DNA from: Arthrobacter sp. Bz4
GTDB taxonomy: Bacteria > Actinomycetota > Actinomycetes > Actinomycetales > Micrococcaceae
Direction: 5' to 3'
Assembly (NCBI RefSeq): GCF_003075455.1
Contig: NZ_QDAE01000001.1
Location: forward strand, 124,001 to 188,000
Length of the DNA: 64,000 bases
Shown: positions 48,868 to 59,400 of the stretch, one piece after another
Numbering within the stretch: the first letter of the stretch is position 1
How the letters are laid out: each line of letters opens with the position of its first letter
The notes under the pieces: generated by a model
Database searches by the model: none
The model's input: only the letters and a program-made list of their open reading frames with translations
Told to the model about the DNA's origin: nothing
Translations under genes and position numbers: made by a program

Positions 48868-51579
48868 TCAACGGTGGACGCGGAGTGAGTCGTCCTGAAT
48901 GGAAACCAGAAACGTTCCCAGCTGGTCGGTTCTGGCCACGGTAATCCCCGCCGCAGACAATCCGGCAGTGATAGTTGGGTGTGGATGCCCGTAGTCGTTA
49001 TCCCGGCCAGCGGAAATCAGGGCGAGCCGTGGTTTGAGGGTGTGGGCCAGGTCGAGCCCACCGTTGCGGGCACCGTGGTGGGCTACTTTCAGGATCTGCA
49101 CCCCCCGCTCATTGAGTCCGGGGCTGGCTCTCAACATGGCACGCGCCGCGTCCTCCTCCAGATCACCAGTCAGCAGGACGGCCACATCGGGGGCGGCGTC
49201 AGTGTCGATGACGACGTCAAGCACAGCGCTGGAATTATTCTCGGAATCTATTGGTGCTCCGGCCTCTGGCCAGAGCACCGTCCAACTGACGCGGCCATAG
49301 GAGCCACCGTCGCCATGTTCTCCAGTCATGCCGGCAATGAGCCGCTCGGGTGATACCTGTTGCGCAGGGACCGCGGTGACAGTCGTGGGAAGTGCCGGTT
49401 CTGAGGAGGAGTACAGGATTCTCTGCACCGTCCTGTCCCTCGACACTCCTTCGATTCCACCATAGTGATCGGCATGAAGGTGGGTCAGCACGAGCAGTTC
49501 CACGGTGTCGACCGCCAGCCGGTCCAGACAAGCGTCGACGGCGTCCGGTTCGGGGCCCGTATCGATGAGGATCACGCTACGTTCGCCGGTCCGGACAGCG
49601 AAGGCGTCGCCCTGCCCGACGTCGCAGGCAGCAATGTGCCAGGTTCCATTGTCTGGTCTGCCCGGGGGCCACAGGGTGACGGCGGCAAGGCCCGCCACAC
49701 AACCTACCGCAAGCCACAGCAGGGCACCGATCCTGCCGTGACCGGAATGGGCTTCGCTCCGGTTTGACCCGCGTGAAGGGTTCACCTTCGTCGACCTGCC
49801 TGGGCCGGGAGTAACAGTCCGGCGCCGGGGGCTGAAAGTCACCGCCAGCACGATTGCCGCCGAGAGCATTCCGGTGAGAATCACTCCCACCGGACCGCCT
49901 ACCCACGGCAGGGTCGCCCCGGGCGCCGAGGCGAAGAAGGTTGCAACTGCGCCTACCCACGCTGTACCCCAACCGGCCGCCAGGACCAGGGGTACCGCCA
50001 GCGGTTCCGCGACGGCGATCAACGCGACAGCCGCCATCCCCACGATGGTGACGAACGGTACCACCGGGCTGGCTGCGAGGTTCGCCGGAATCGAGTACAG
50101 CGGGAGAGTTGGCTGCAACAGCGTCAGGATCGGCGCGCAGAACAGTTGCGCCGCAATCGGAACAGCGACGAGCTGGGCGACCAGCAGCGGCATGAAACGG
50201 CTCAGCCTCAATGCCAGTACCGGACCGAACAGGATCAATCCGGCCGCGGCGGCAACGGACAGCATGAACGCGAAGGAGGCGTGCAGCCAGGGATCGATGG
50301 TAAGGAGGACCACCACGGTGAGCAGCAAAAGTGCCAGCGGCACTTTCCCTCGCCCGGATAGCACCGCAGCAACTCCGATGCCGCCCATCAGCGCTGCGCG
50401 CAACACACTTGGCTCGGGTCGAACCAGGATGACGAAACCAATCAGTGCAAGGATGCCCAGGACCGCCGACGGGAGTCGCGGCAGTCTCAGAGCGCGGGCA
50501 CCGAGGAAAACGAAGGCCAACAGGTAGCTGCAGTTGGCACCGCTGACCGCTGTCAGGTGGGTCATCCCGGTGGTTTGCATATCTGCTGCCAGACTTTCGT
50601 CCAGTGTGCTCCGGTCGCCGATGACCATGCCTGGCAGCAGCCCGCCCTCCCCCGTCAGCCGGGAAGAAAGCTGCGAAAAGTCAGTTCTTAATTCGGCTGG
50701 AACGGTAGTCCAGCCGGCAGGCGAGGTCACCTGCGGGCTGGTCGCGGCGATGAGCAGTGCGGCTGCCCGGTCGCCGGGTTTGGTGGGTAGCAGGCGCCCG
50801 GCCGTGCGCACCGAGTCAGACGCGGCGACCGGCTGCCAGGACGCCGGGCCAATCACCACCACCGGCGTACCCGCCGTGAACCTGACCCCGTCAAGCGTTC
50901 CAGCCGTCAACGTCCCTTCCACCATAAACCGGGAGGATCCGGTAAACCGGTCGGGGCTGATCATCACTGCATCCGACGTCGCGTGCACAACAGCGGTGAT
51001 CGCGGACTGCTCCTGGACCGCAGTCGATACCGGGCCGGAGGTCCGTGCGGCAAGGCTGGCTGAGGCGGGCGCGCAGACCAGGGTAGCGATGGCCAGCGGC
51101 ACCACACAGGGTACCGCCACCCGCCTGACTCTGCCCGATGCAAGGCAGCCGATCACACTGCAAAGGGCCAGAGTCGCCAGCACAACGGCGCCGAGCAGTG
51201 CGGAGGAGGCGTCCAGCCGGGTCACCCCTGCTGCCGTGATCCACGCCACCGCGGCGGCAGGCAATAACCGTAAGTCCCGGTGACGGGGTTCGATAACGGC
51301 TGTTCGGGTGTCCCTACCCCGCTTCTCCCGCAGAAACTTCTTCCGCCAGCTCGCCAGCGGGCCGATCGGTGTGCTTCGACTGCGCGCCGCCGTCAGTGTC
51401 GCTGCCGCACGGCCCGCTATAGTGCCGCTCACAGGGACGCTTGCCACAGGGTCGGTCGCAGCAGCACCGCACACCACCGGTGCGTCGCCTGTCTGGGCGC
51501 CCCTTCGGGCGTCCGCCCCCTCCGTCGCGGCCCGGACATACCTCGTCCAGTTGTGCCGTGGTCTCATGACCTCGACCAT
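48868..51579 (-). CDS. comEC: ComEC/Rec2 DNA-uptake channel protein, 903 aa
   Basis: The protein carries single-stranded DNA across the membrane in natural transformation. Three parts are seen: an N-terminal membrane and OB-fold part, a competence domain with many helices (HLTAVSGANCSYLLAFVFLG, VLRAALMGGIGVAAVL), and a C-terminal metallo-beta-lactamase domain with LVLTHLHADHYGGIEGVS. About 90 basic residues at the very start are unusual. ATG at 51579 and ATG at 51567 are both possible and lie within 12-base repeats. It follows comEA by three bases. Confidence 0.92.
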   Translation of the reverse strand: MVEVMRPRHNWTRYVRAATEGADARRGAQTGDAPVVCGAAATDPVASVPVSGTIAGRAAATLTAARSRSTPIGPLASWRKKFLREKRGRDTRTAVIEPRHRDLRLLPAAAVAWITAAGVTRLDASSALLGAVVLATLALCSVIGCLASGRVRRVAVPCVVPLAIATLVCAPASASLAARTSGPVSTAVQEQSAITAVVHATSDAVMISPDRFTGSSRFMVEGTLTAGTLDGVRFTAGTPVVVIGPASWQPVAASDSVRTAGRLLPTKPGDRAAALLIAATSPQVTSPAGWTTVPAELRTDFSQLSSRLTGEGGLLPGMVIGDRSTLDESLAADMQTTGMTHLTAVSGANCSYLLAFVFLGARALRLPRLPSAVLGILALIGFVILVRPEPSVLRAALMGGIGVAAVLSGRGKVPLALLLLTVVVLLTIDPWLHASFAFMLSVAAAAGLILFGPVLALRLSRFMPLLVAQLVAVPIAAQLFCAPILTLLQPTLPLYSIPANLAASPVVPFVTIVGMAAVALIAVAEPLAVPLVLAAGWGTAWVGAVATFFASAPGATLPWVGGPVGVILTGMLSAAIVLAVTFSPRRRTVTPGPGRSTKVNPSRGSNRSEAHSGHGRIGALLWLAVGCVAGLAAVTLWPPGRPDNGTWHIAACDVGQGDAFAVRTGERSVILIDTGPEPDAVDACLDRLAVDTVELLVLTHLHADHYGGIEGVSRDRTVQRILYSSSEPALPTTVTAVPAQQVSPERLIAGMTGEHGDGGSYGRVSWTVLWPEAGAPIDSENNSSAVLDVVIDTDAAPDVAVLLTGDLEEDAARAMLRASPGLNERGVQILKVAHHGARNGGLDLAHTLKPRLALISAGRDNDYGHPHPTITAGLSAAGITVARTDQLGTFLVSIQDDSLRVHR

Positions 51580-51595
51580 GACCTAGACCATGACC
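51565..51595. repeat. Three 12-bp phased repeats across the comEA-comEC junction
   Basis: CATGACC occurs at 51565, 51577 and 51589, a 12-base period (on the minus strand GGTCATGGTC units). They hold the comEA stop and two candidate comEC start codons. Confidence 0.85.
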
Positions 51596-52521
51596 AGTGG
51601 GAGAAGTGCAGCGAGCATGGCCTCACCGATGCCTGGCACTGCGTCGAGATCTTCGGGCCGGGTGAACGCCCCGTGTGCGGCACGCCATTGGACGATCCGC
51701 TCTGCCAGCACCGGGCCAATCCTCGGAAGTGTCTCCAGTTCGACGACTCCAGCCGTGTTGATGTTCACCGGGGCCGCCGGGCCAGTGGAACCCAGAGGAT
51801 TCGCGGGCGACCCGCCGTTGGCTGCGCCATCGGGCGCAACCGGAGCCGGGGTCTCGCCCTGCAGGGGTACGCGGATCTGCAGACCATCCTGTATCTGAGC
51901 GGCCAGGTTGATTGCGGCGAGATCGGCGTCGGGGAGTGCTCCCCCGGCCTGATCGATCGCCTCAAAGACGCGGGATCCTGAGGCGAGTTCAACAATTCCG
52001 GGACGGGTCACCGCCCCCGCAACATGGACGAACAGACGTTCGGAGGCTGCCTCCTCCCCCGGCGGCGGAGCCCCTGAGCGCGGTGCTCCAGCTGGCTGCG
52101 CCCCGGCAGGCGGTGCACCCGAGGATGGTGTTCCCGAAGACAGTGTTCCCGAAGACAGTGTTCCCGAGTACGGTGCACCTGACGGCGTGGGTTTCGATGA
52201 GGCTGGTGCACCTGACGCGTGGGCCGGAGGTGCCGGCTGCCCGGCCAGCGGACTATCCAGCGCTACCGAGGTGATTTCCGGTGCCGGCCCGCCCCGGAAC
52301 AGGAAAAGCCCGAAGGCGATCGCAAGTGCCAGACCAAGCACCACGAAGGATACGCCACGACCGATTGCCCACCGGCGCCCACTGTCGGCTGGCGGACCGG
52401 GCGGGTCTAAAGCCTCGAAATCCTCGTATCCCTGGGAGGGATCAGCAGCCCCGATCGGATCCTGTCGACACCCCAAAGCGCCGCGGGGCGGTGGGCTGGT
52501 TGCCCAACGATGTCTGGCCAT
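51583..52521 (-). CDS. comEA: ComEA-like DNA-binding protein, 312 aa
   Basis: A membrane helix (about residues 50-75) precedes a low-complexity Pro/Ser/Gly/Ala stretch (about 95-160, including GTLSSGTLSSGTPSSGAPP). A SLBB-type segment follows with RLFVHVAGAVTRPGIVELAS. The C-terminal helix-hairpin-helix pair reads VNINTAGVVELETLPRIGPV and AFTRPEDLDAVPGIGEAMLA. ComEA binds incoming duplex DNA outside the membrane and hands it to ComEC. A TAGGCT box six bases before the ATG suggests an own, leaderless promoter. Confidence 0.9.
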   Translation of the reverse strand: MARHRWATSPPPRGALGCRQDPIGAADPSQGYEDFEALDPPGPPADSGRRWAIGRGVSFVVLGLALAIAFGLFLFRGGPAPEITSVALDSPLAGQPAPPAHASGAPASSKPTPSGAPYSGTLSSGTLSSGTPSSGAPPAGAQPAGAPRSGAPPPGEEAASERLFVHVAGAVTRPGIVELASGSRVFEAIDQAGGALPDADLAAINLAAQIQDGLQIRVPLQGETPAPVAPDGAANGGSPANPLGSTGPAAPVNINTAGVVELETLPRIGPVLAERIVQWRAAHGAFTRPEDLDAVPGIGEAMLAALLPLVMV

Positions 52522-52593
52522 GGGTCGAGCCTAGGATTTACCGCCAGGGGAAGGAGACCGGACGGCTGCGTATGTGGGTAAACCCAGTAGCAG

Positions 52594-53682
52594 TCAGTCG
52601 GGAGTGGACGGTCCAGCGTCGCCGTCGTCGTCAATCCGCCCTGCCACGGCGATAGCGATGACTCCCAGTCCGGTGTGGGCAGCCAGCACTGCCGGGAGTT
52701 GCGCCAGGACTGTCCGAACTTCGGGGTGGCGCTCCTGGAGGTTCAGTGTCAGCTCCTGCACCTGGGATTGATTGCCGAAGTAGTGGAAGGCGACCACGGC
52801 ACCGGGCCTCCCGGCAAGGTCCGCTTCCACCAGGTCCAACAGGCGGGCAATAGCCTTGGGCAGGGACCTCACCTTTTCGAGCGGCAGGATCCGTCCCTCC
52901 TGCACACTGAGGATCGGTTTCACCGACAACAGTGTTCCCAGCATGGACGCTGCCGTGCCAATCCGGCCCCCTTTACGAAGCTGCTCCAGGCTGGGTACCA
53001 GAAATCTGAGCGTCGACGAATCACAGACCGCGCGCGCTACCGCTGACGCCCCAGCAAGGTCGACCCCGTCACGCGCAGCCGCCTGGGCCGCCGCCACCCC
53101 GAAACCCATCGCCATCCCGACCGTCCGGCAGTCGAGCACCTCCACCGGGATGGAGACGGCCGCCGCCGCCCAGCGCGCCGCGTCGGTGGTCCCCGATAGG
53201 TCGCCCGAGAGGTGCACCGAGAGGATTCCCGTCGCTCCGTCGGCTTCGAGCCGCCGGTAGACACTCTCGAACTGGCCCGGCGACGGCCGGGACGTGCGCA
53301 CCTCGGCGCCTTCGGCCAACGCCACCGACAGCGGCCCGGTCAGGTCGTCCGTGCCCTCACCAAAGATTCGTCCGGCGATCATCACCGGCATGGGCACGAC
53401 GACGACGCCACGCGCGGCACCCCCGGCTGCCAGCCACTCGGGCGGTATGGCCGCGGCCGAGTCAGTCACCACAGCGATGCGGGACGGTGCGGCGGCCTCC
53501 TGCGCGGCACGGGTTCCCGACGGACGGACCCACAGTCGCTCCAGCCACCTCATCGAGTACCAGGCCGCAGAACCGGTTTTTGCCGGCGTCCGTGGTGGCT
53601 GTTCCGAGGCCGACGGGCGTGGTTCAGCCAACGCCGGACCACCCTGTCCTGCTGGAGACTTCACTGCTTTGTCGGCCCGCAT
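52594..53682 (-). CDS. DegV family protein, 362 aa
   Basis: DegV proteins bind a fatty acid; some act as the FakB partner that presents fatty acid to the FakA kinase. The core has IAVVTDSAAAIPPEWLAAGG (about residues 70-89), RTSRPSPGQFESVYRRLEAD, and GILSVHLSGDLSGTTDAARW. The first 65 residues are an unusual basic, proline-rich extension. The gene begins three bases after the leuS stop. Confidence 0.9.
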   Translation of the reverse strand: MRADKAVKSPAGQGGPALAEPRPSASEQPPRTPAKTGSAAWYSMRWLERLWVRPSGTRAAQEAAAPSRIAVVTDSAAAIPPEWLAAGGAARGVVVVPMPVMIAGRIFGEGTDDLTGPLSVALAEGAEVRTSRPSPGQFESVYRRLEADGATGILSVHLSGDLSGTTDAARWAAAAVSIPVEVLDCRTVGMAMGFGVAAAQAAARDGVDLAGASAVARAVCDSSTLRFLVPSLEQLRKGGRIGTAASMLGTLLSVKPILSVQEGRILPLEKVRSLPKAIARLLDLVEADLAGRPGAVVAFHYFGNQSQVQELTLNLQERHPEVRTVLAQLPAVLAAHTGLGVIAIAVAGRIDDDGDAGPSTPD

Positions 53683-53685
53683 GGG

Positions 53686-56184
53686 TTACTCCGGAACGAT
53701 GTTGACCAGCTTGGGAGCCCGCACGATGATAGTCCGGATTCCTCTGCCGTCGAGGGTTTTCTGGATCTGGGGACTGGCCAGGGCCAGTTCCCGCAGTGCG
53801 TCCTCGGTGATGTCCGGGGACACCTCCAGCCGGTCACGGACCTTGCCCTGCACCTGCACGACGGCGACCACTGTCTCCTGCACCAGCAACGACTCGTCGA
53901 CGGCAGGCCATCCCGCTGTCGCCACCGAGGCTGGGTGTCCCAGCCGGTTCCACAGGTCCTCCGCGGTGTAGGGGGCGAACAGGCTCAGGATGATCGCTAC
54001 CGCCTCCGTGGCTTCGCGGACAGCCGGATCGGCGCCCCCAACACCCGAGTCGATGGCCTTGCGGGTTGCGTTGACCAGTTCCATCACGCGGGCGATGACC
54101 ACGTTAAACTTGTTCCCCTGCAGCAGCGTGGCGCTGTCCGCGACGGTCCGGTGCGTGACCGACCGCAGCGCGCGGTCGCCGCCTGAGACGTCGACGTCGG
54201 GCACACTGGTCACGTCCTGACCGAGCCGCCAGGCACGGGCCAGGAACTTCGACGAACCCGACGGCGACACATCGGCCCAGTCGACGTCGTCCTCGGGTGG
54301 GGAGGCGAACACCATGGTCAGCCGGATGGCGTCAACGCCGAACTTGTCTAGCTGCTGGCTCAGGTCAACGCCGTTGCCGAGCGACTTGCTCATGGCCTTG
54401 CCGCCGTTGAGCACCTGCCCCTGGTTCAGGAGCGCCGAGAACGGTTCGGTGAACCCGATCAGGCCCAGGTCGAACAGCACCTTGGTGAAGAAGCGGCTGT
54501 ACAGCAGGTGCAGAATGGCATGCTCAACGCCGCCCACGTACTGTCCGACGGGCAGCCAGCGGTTCACTGCGTCGGTATCGAACGGCGCGTCGGTGGTGTC
54601 AGGGGATGCGAACCGCAGGAAGTACCAGGAGGAATCGACAAAGGTGTCCATCGTGTCGGTGTCCCGCTTGGCGGGCCCGGCGCACTGCGGGCAGGGCACA
54701 TTGACCCAGTCCTCGACGGCGGCGAGCGGCGAGGTCCCCTTCGGGGACAGGTCGCCGCCGCGCAGGTCTTCCGGCAGCGTGACGGGCAGCTGGTCGTCGG
54801 GGACCGGCACTTCGCCGCAGGTGGCGCAGTGGATGATCGGGATCGGGGTGCCCCAGAATCGCTGCCGGGACAACAACCAGTCGCGCAACCGGTAGTTGAC
54901 CGTGTGCTCGCCGGTGCCGTGCTCGGCGACCAGATCGATGGCGCGGGCAATGGCTTCGTCCTTGCCCAGCCCGTCCAGCTCACCGGAGTTCACCAGGGTG
55001 CCGTCGCCGGTGATGGCGATCCCCGACACCGCCGGATCCTCGGCACCGGTGTCCACAACCATTCGGACCGGCAGCTCGAAGGCGCGGGCGAAGTCTAGGT
55101 CGCGCTGGTCGTGGGCGGGAACGGCCATAATGGCGCCGGTGCCGTAGTCGGCCAGCACATAGTCGGCGGCCCAGACCGGCAGCTTCTCCCCATTCAGGGG
55201 GTTGATCGCCCAGCGGCCGGTAAACACGCCGGTCTTTTCGCGCTCGGTCGACTGCCGCTCGATCTCCGACAGGGACTTGATGCCCTCCCGGTATTCTTCC
55301 AGCTCGGCCCGGTGGGATTCGGTGACCAGGTCCAGGGCCAACGGGGCGTCTGCCGCCACCACGAAGAATGTGGCGCCGTGCAGCGTGTCCGGCCGGGTGG
55401 TGAACACGGGAACGCTCTGGGCCGGCTGCCCGTCGGCCTCTTCGATGACGAAGTCGACGTGGGCACCCTCGGAGCGACCAATCCAGTTGCGTTGCATGGC
55501 CAGGACCCGCTCGGGCCAGTGACCCCGCAGCTGGTCCATATCGTCCAGCAGACGATCCGCGTAGTCGGTGATCTTGAAGTACCACTGGTTGAGGCTCTTC
55601 TTGGTGACTGGGGTGCCGCAGCGCTCGCAGGCGCCGTTGACTACCTGCTCATTGGCCAGCACCGTCTGGTCTTTCGGGCACCAGTTGACCGGCGAGTTTT
55701 TCCGGTACGCCAGACCCTTTTCGAAGAAGCGCAGGAACAGCCACTGCGTCCACTGGTAGTACCCGGGGTCGGACGTGTGCAGCCGACGGGACCAGTCAAC
55801 GCTGATCGCGTAGCGGCGGAACGAGTTGGCCTGCGTCTCGATGTTGGTATAGGTCCATTCGGACGGGTGAGCGTTGCGCTGGATGGCCGCATTTTCGGCG
55901 GGCAGCCCGAACGAGTCCCAGCCGATGGGGTGCAGGACGTCGAACCCCTGCTGCCGGTAGTAGCGGGCGACGACGTCGCCCATCGCGAACGCCTCGGCGT
56001 GCCCCATGTGCAGGTCGCCTGAGGGGTACGGGAACATGTCCAGCACATACCGGCGCTCCCGTGAGCCGTCGTCGGCTGGCTTGAACGGCTGGAGCCGGTC
56101 CCACTCCGCGGGCCATCGGGCTTCGATGTCAGCGAAACTGTAGGTGTTCTCGTCCGGTTGCCCGGCGTCGGGTTGCGTGCTCAC
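53686..56184 (-). CDS. leuS: Leucyl-tRNA synthetase
   Basis: A class I synthetase that charges tRNA-Leu. The HIGH-type motif is [20 protein letters not shown] (about residues 50-69) and the KMSKS motif is [20 protein letters not shown]. The CP1 editing domain contains [21 protein letters not shown] zinc site, CATCGEVP and CPQC, is present. GTG at 56184 is chosen, giving 832 residues; the frame to 56226 runs into the leader terminator. A short leader ORF and hairpins lie upstream. Confidence 0.96.
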   Translation of the reverse strand: MSTQPDAGQPDENTYSFADIEARWPAEWDRLQPFKPADDGSRERRYVLDMFPYPSGDLHMGHAEAFAMGDVVARYYRQQGFDVLHPIGWDSFGLPAENAAIQRNAHPSEWTYTNIETQANSFRRYAISVDWSRRLHTSDPGYYQWTQWLFLRFFEKGLAYRKNSPVNWCPKDQTVLANEQVVNGACERCGTPVTKKSLNQWYFKITDYADRLLDDMDQLRGHWPERVLAMQRNWIGRSEGAHVDFVIEEADGQPAQSVPVFTTRPDTLHGATFFVVAADAPLALDLVTESHRAELEEYREGIKSLSEIERQSTEREKTGVFTGRWAINPLNGEKLPVWAADYVLADYGTGAIMAVPAHDQRDLDFARAFELPVRMVVDTGAEDPAVSGIAITGDGTLVNSGELDGLGKDEAIARAIDLVAEHGTGEHTVNYRLRDWLLSRQRFWGTPIPIIHCATCGEVPVPDDQLPVTLPEDLRGGDLSPKGTSPLAAVEDWVNVPCPQCAGPAKRDTDTMDTFVDSSWYFLRFASPDTTDAPFDTDAVNRWLPVGQYVGGVEHAILHLLYSRFFTKVLFDLGLIGFTEPFSALLNQGQVLNGGKAMSKSLGNGVDLSQQLDKFGVDAIRLTMVFASPPEDDVDWADVSPSGSSKFLARAWRLGQDVTSVPDVDVSGGDRALRSVTHRTVADSATLLQGNKFNVVIARVMELVNATRKAIDSGVGGADPAVREATEAVAIILSLFAPYTAEDLWNRLGHPASVATAGWPAVDESLLVQETVVAVVQVQGKVRDRLEVSPDITEDALRELALASPQIQKTLDGRGIRTIIVRAPKLVNIVPE

Positions 56185-56224
56185 TGTTGTTGCCCTGTCC
56201 TCTTGATCAATTGCCCCTAGACAC

Positions 56225-56251
56225 ACAAAAGCCCCTCATCCAAGGAGGGGC
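56225..56251 (-). terminator. Leader terminator (attenuator) before leuS
   Basis: On the minus strand GCCCCTC and GAGGGGC (plus-strand 56231-56237 and 56245-56251) form a seven-pair GC-rich stem with a seven-base loop, followed by TTTTGTGTGT. It lies between the leuS promoter and the leuS start, which is the layout of a transcription attenuator. Confidence 0.75.
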
Positions 56252-56253
56252 AT

Positions 56254-56275
56254 GCCGCACGGTTGACTGTGCGGC
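56254..56275 (-). other. Second leader hairpin before leuS
   Basis: GCCGCAC and GTGCGGC form a seven-pair stem with an eight-base loop, just after the leader ORF stop and two bases before the terminator. It may act as the pause or anti-terminator-competing stem. Confidence 0.7.
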
Positions 56276-56301
56276 TAGCTAAGGAGTTGTACTACAGACA
56301 T
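56275..56301 (-). CDS. Predicted leuS leader peptide MSVVQLLS, leaderless
   Basis: An 8-codon ORF begins with ATG at 56301 and ends with TAG at 56275. Two adjacent leucine codons, CTC and CTT, precede the final serine. TAGAGT (plus-strand 56308-56313) is a -10 box six bases before the ATG, so the transcript would begin with this ATG. Two hairpins, the second a terminator, follow it. The set fits ribosome-mediated attenuation of leuS by leucyl-tRNA supply. Confidence 0.6.
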   Translation of the reverse strand: MSVVQLLS

Positions 56302-56307
56302 GCGACC

Positions 56308-56313
56308 ACTCTA
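56308..56313 (-). promoter_or_regulatory. -10 box of the leuS leader
   Basis: TAGAGT on the minus strand, matching TANNNT, lies six bases before the leader-peptide ATG. No good -35 box is seen at 16-18 bases. Confidence 0.5.
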
Positions 56314-56465
56314 GCGCAGATTGGCGACGGCGACCTGGGGCGCGGGTTACGATGATCCTGGTACGCGCGCACGCAGGTCGCGCGCTGCCACGCCGAGGCG
56401 GAGTGCGCCCCCGGCTGATCGGCCACCGGCCCCGCAAGGGGAATACCACCTGATACCAGGAACCG

Positions 56466-59400
56466 ATGACAGTGGCCCGTCACATTGTGAGGCACGATCG
56501 CATGACACAGCTCTTTCCCACAGCCGATCCCGCTCCCGCAGACCTGGGTGACGACGCCGTCGCGCTGGTCCGCCGCTGGCTGCACCTGGACGACGTCCGG
56601 CGCCCCGAACCGACAGTCACCCGTGGGTCGCGGTCGGCGCAGCTGCTCGCCGAGGTCCTAAAGGACGACGCCGGGCTGCAGTTCACACTGGGCTTCGTTG
56701 ACCGGGTCATCCGTCCCGAAGACAACGCGGTCGCTGCACGCAACCTCTCAAAGCTGGCGCGGCAGACGCCGTCGTTCCTGCCCTGGTACATGCGCGGCGC
56801 CGTGAAGCTTGGCGGCGCGCTCGCCCCGACGCTGCCCGGCATCGTGGTCCCGGTGGCGCAGCGGGTGCTCCGCGAAATGGTGGGACACCTGATCGTTGAC
56901 GCCCGCCCCCAGAAGCTGGGCAAGGCCATCGCCGGTTTGCGGGGCGAATCTGTTCGGCTCAACATTAATCTGCTCGGCGAAGCGGTACTCGGCCACGAGG
57001 AGGCAGACGCGCGCCTCGCAGGAACCAAGAAACTGCTGGCCCGCGACGACGTCGACTACGTCTCCGTCAAGGTGTCCTCGGTGGTGAGCACCATGAATCT
57101 GTGGGACTTCCACGAGACGGTGGAGCGGGTCGCGGAGCGGCTGCTCCCCCTGTACCGGTTGGCTGCCTCCTCCCCGGCGCCGAAGTTCATCAACCTCGAC
57201 ATGGAGGAATACCACGACCTTGACCTGACCGTGGCGGTCTTCAAGCGCATCCTCGACACCGGGGACCTGCTGCATCTCGAAGCGGGGATCGTGTTGCAGG
57301 CCTACCTGCCGGACGCGCTCGGCGCGCTGCAGGACATCACCGGCTGGGCCACCGAACGTCGTGCTCGTGGCGGTTCGGCCGTCAAGGTGCGGCTGGTCAA
57401 GGGCGCCAACCTGGCAATGGAACTCGTCGACGCGAAGGTTCACGGGTGGGAGCCCGCCACCCTGCCGTCGAAGGAAGCGACCGACACCAACTACAAGCGC
57501 TGCCTCGATTGGGCGTTGCGTCCGGACAACGCGGAGGCGGTCAGGATCGGTGTCGCCGGTCACAACCTGTTCGATATCGCCTTCGCACGCCTGCTCTCCT
57601 TGGCGCGCGGCGTGGAGGATCGCATCGAGTTCGAAATGCTGCTCGGGATGGCCGAGGAGCAGGCGGAGGAGATCAAGAAGGACGTCGGCTCGCTCCTGCT
57701 GTACACGCCGGTGGTGCACCCGGCCCAGTTCGACGTCGCCATCAGCTACCTGATCCGCCGGCTCGAAGAAAACGCGAGCCAGGAAAACTTCATGTCGGCT
57801 GTCTTTGAGCTGAACAAGAGTCCGCACCTGTTTGAGCGTGAGAAGCAGCGTTTCCTCGCCTCACTGGCCGCTGTGGATGCTGTGGTGCCGGGTCCCAACC
57901 GGGCGCAGAGCGTTGACCGGTTCGTGGAAACTGCACCCGGCGAGTTCGCCAACCAGTCCGACTCCGACCCGTCGCTGCCCGTCATCAGGGACTGGGCCAC
58001 CGAGATTCTCCAGCGGGTTCCGGAGTCAACCCTGGGGGTTGAGTTGGTGGAAGCTTCCTGGCTGGACACCAACGACGACGTCGAGCGCACCATCGCTGCG
58101 GCCCTTGCCGGCCAGCAGGAATGGGCGTCCCGGACCGGAGCCGAACGGGCCGGGGTACTGCGGAACGCAGCGGCCCGGCTCGCAGCGATCCGTGGTGACC
58201 TGGTGGAAGTTGCTGCCAGTGAGACCGGCAAGACGGTTGCCGAGTCCGATCCGGAGATTTCCGAGGCGATCGACTTCGCCAACTATTACGCACTGCTCGC
58301 CGAGGAACTGGACCAGGTGGAGGGCGCCGAGTTCGTGCCTGCACGCCTGACGGTCGTCACGCCGCCGTGGAACTTCCCGGTGGCCATCGCCGCGGGGTCG
58401 GCTCTGGCACCGTTGGCGGCGGGCAGCGCCGTCGTCGTGAAGCCTGCACCGCAGGCCAAGCGTTGCGCGGCAGTGCTGGTCCAGGCGTTGTGGGACGCAG
58501 GGGTGCCCCGCGAGGTGCTGCATTTCGCGGATGTTGAGGAGGGGCCGGTGGGGCAACACCTCATTTCGCATCCGTCGGTGGACCGGGTCATCCTGACCGG
58601 TGCCTACGACACCGCCAAGCTGTTCCGCAGCTGGCGCCATGACCTGCCGCTGCTCGCGGAGACCAGCGGCAAGAACGCGTTGATCGTCACTCCGAGTTCG
58701 GACCTCGATCTTGCCGCGGCCGATGTCGTCAAGTCCGCGTTCGGTCATGCCGGGCAGAAGTGCTCGGCCGCGTCGCTGGTGATTCTGGTGGGTGCGGCCG
58801 GGAAGTCGGCGCGGTTCCGCAACCAGCTGGTTGACGCAGTGGCGTCGCTGAAGGTTGGTTACCCGGAAGATGCAGCCACCGAGATGGGCCCTGTCATCGA
58901 GCCTGCTGAGGGGAAACTGCGCGACGCGCTGACTACCCTTGGCGAGGGTGAAACCTGGCTGGTCAAGCCGAAGCAGCTCGACGACACGGGTCGGCTGTGG
59001 AGCCCCGGCGTCCGCGCTGGAGTGAAACCGGGCAGCTACTTCCATCTCACTGAATTTTTCGGTCCGGTCCTCGGGGTGATGCACGCGGACTCGCTCGCAC
59101 AGGCGATCGAATGGCAGAACGCCAGCCCCTACGGGTTGACGGCAGGCATTCACACCATGGATGGCGATGAACTCGCCCAGTGGCTGGACGCTGTCCAGGC
59201 AGGCAATCTGTATGTGAACCGCGGCATTACCGGTGCAATTGTTCAGCGCCAGCCGTTTGGTGGCTGGAAGCGTTCGGCTGTCGGGCCGGGCGCAAAGGCT
59301 GGTGGCCCCAACTATTTGATGCACCTGGGCAGCTGGAACCCCGTCGAGCTGCATCCCGGGAACGTTCATGCTCCGTTGAGTGGGCCGGTGCGGGATCTGC

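Noticed and set aside
56227-56313. T-box riboswitch before leuS
   Set aside because: I could not find the conserved T-box core, specifier loop or anti-terminator bulge, and the leader is far shorter than a T-box. The uORF-terminator reading fits better.
58026-59369. 447-codon open frame on the minus strand
   Set aside because: It lies opposite the aldehyde dehydrogenase domain of putA and has no recognisable motif.
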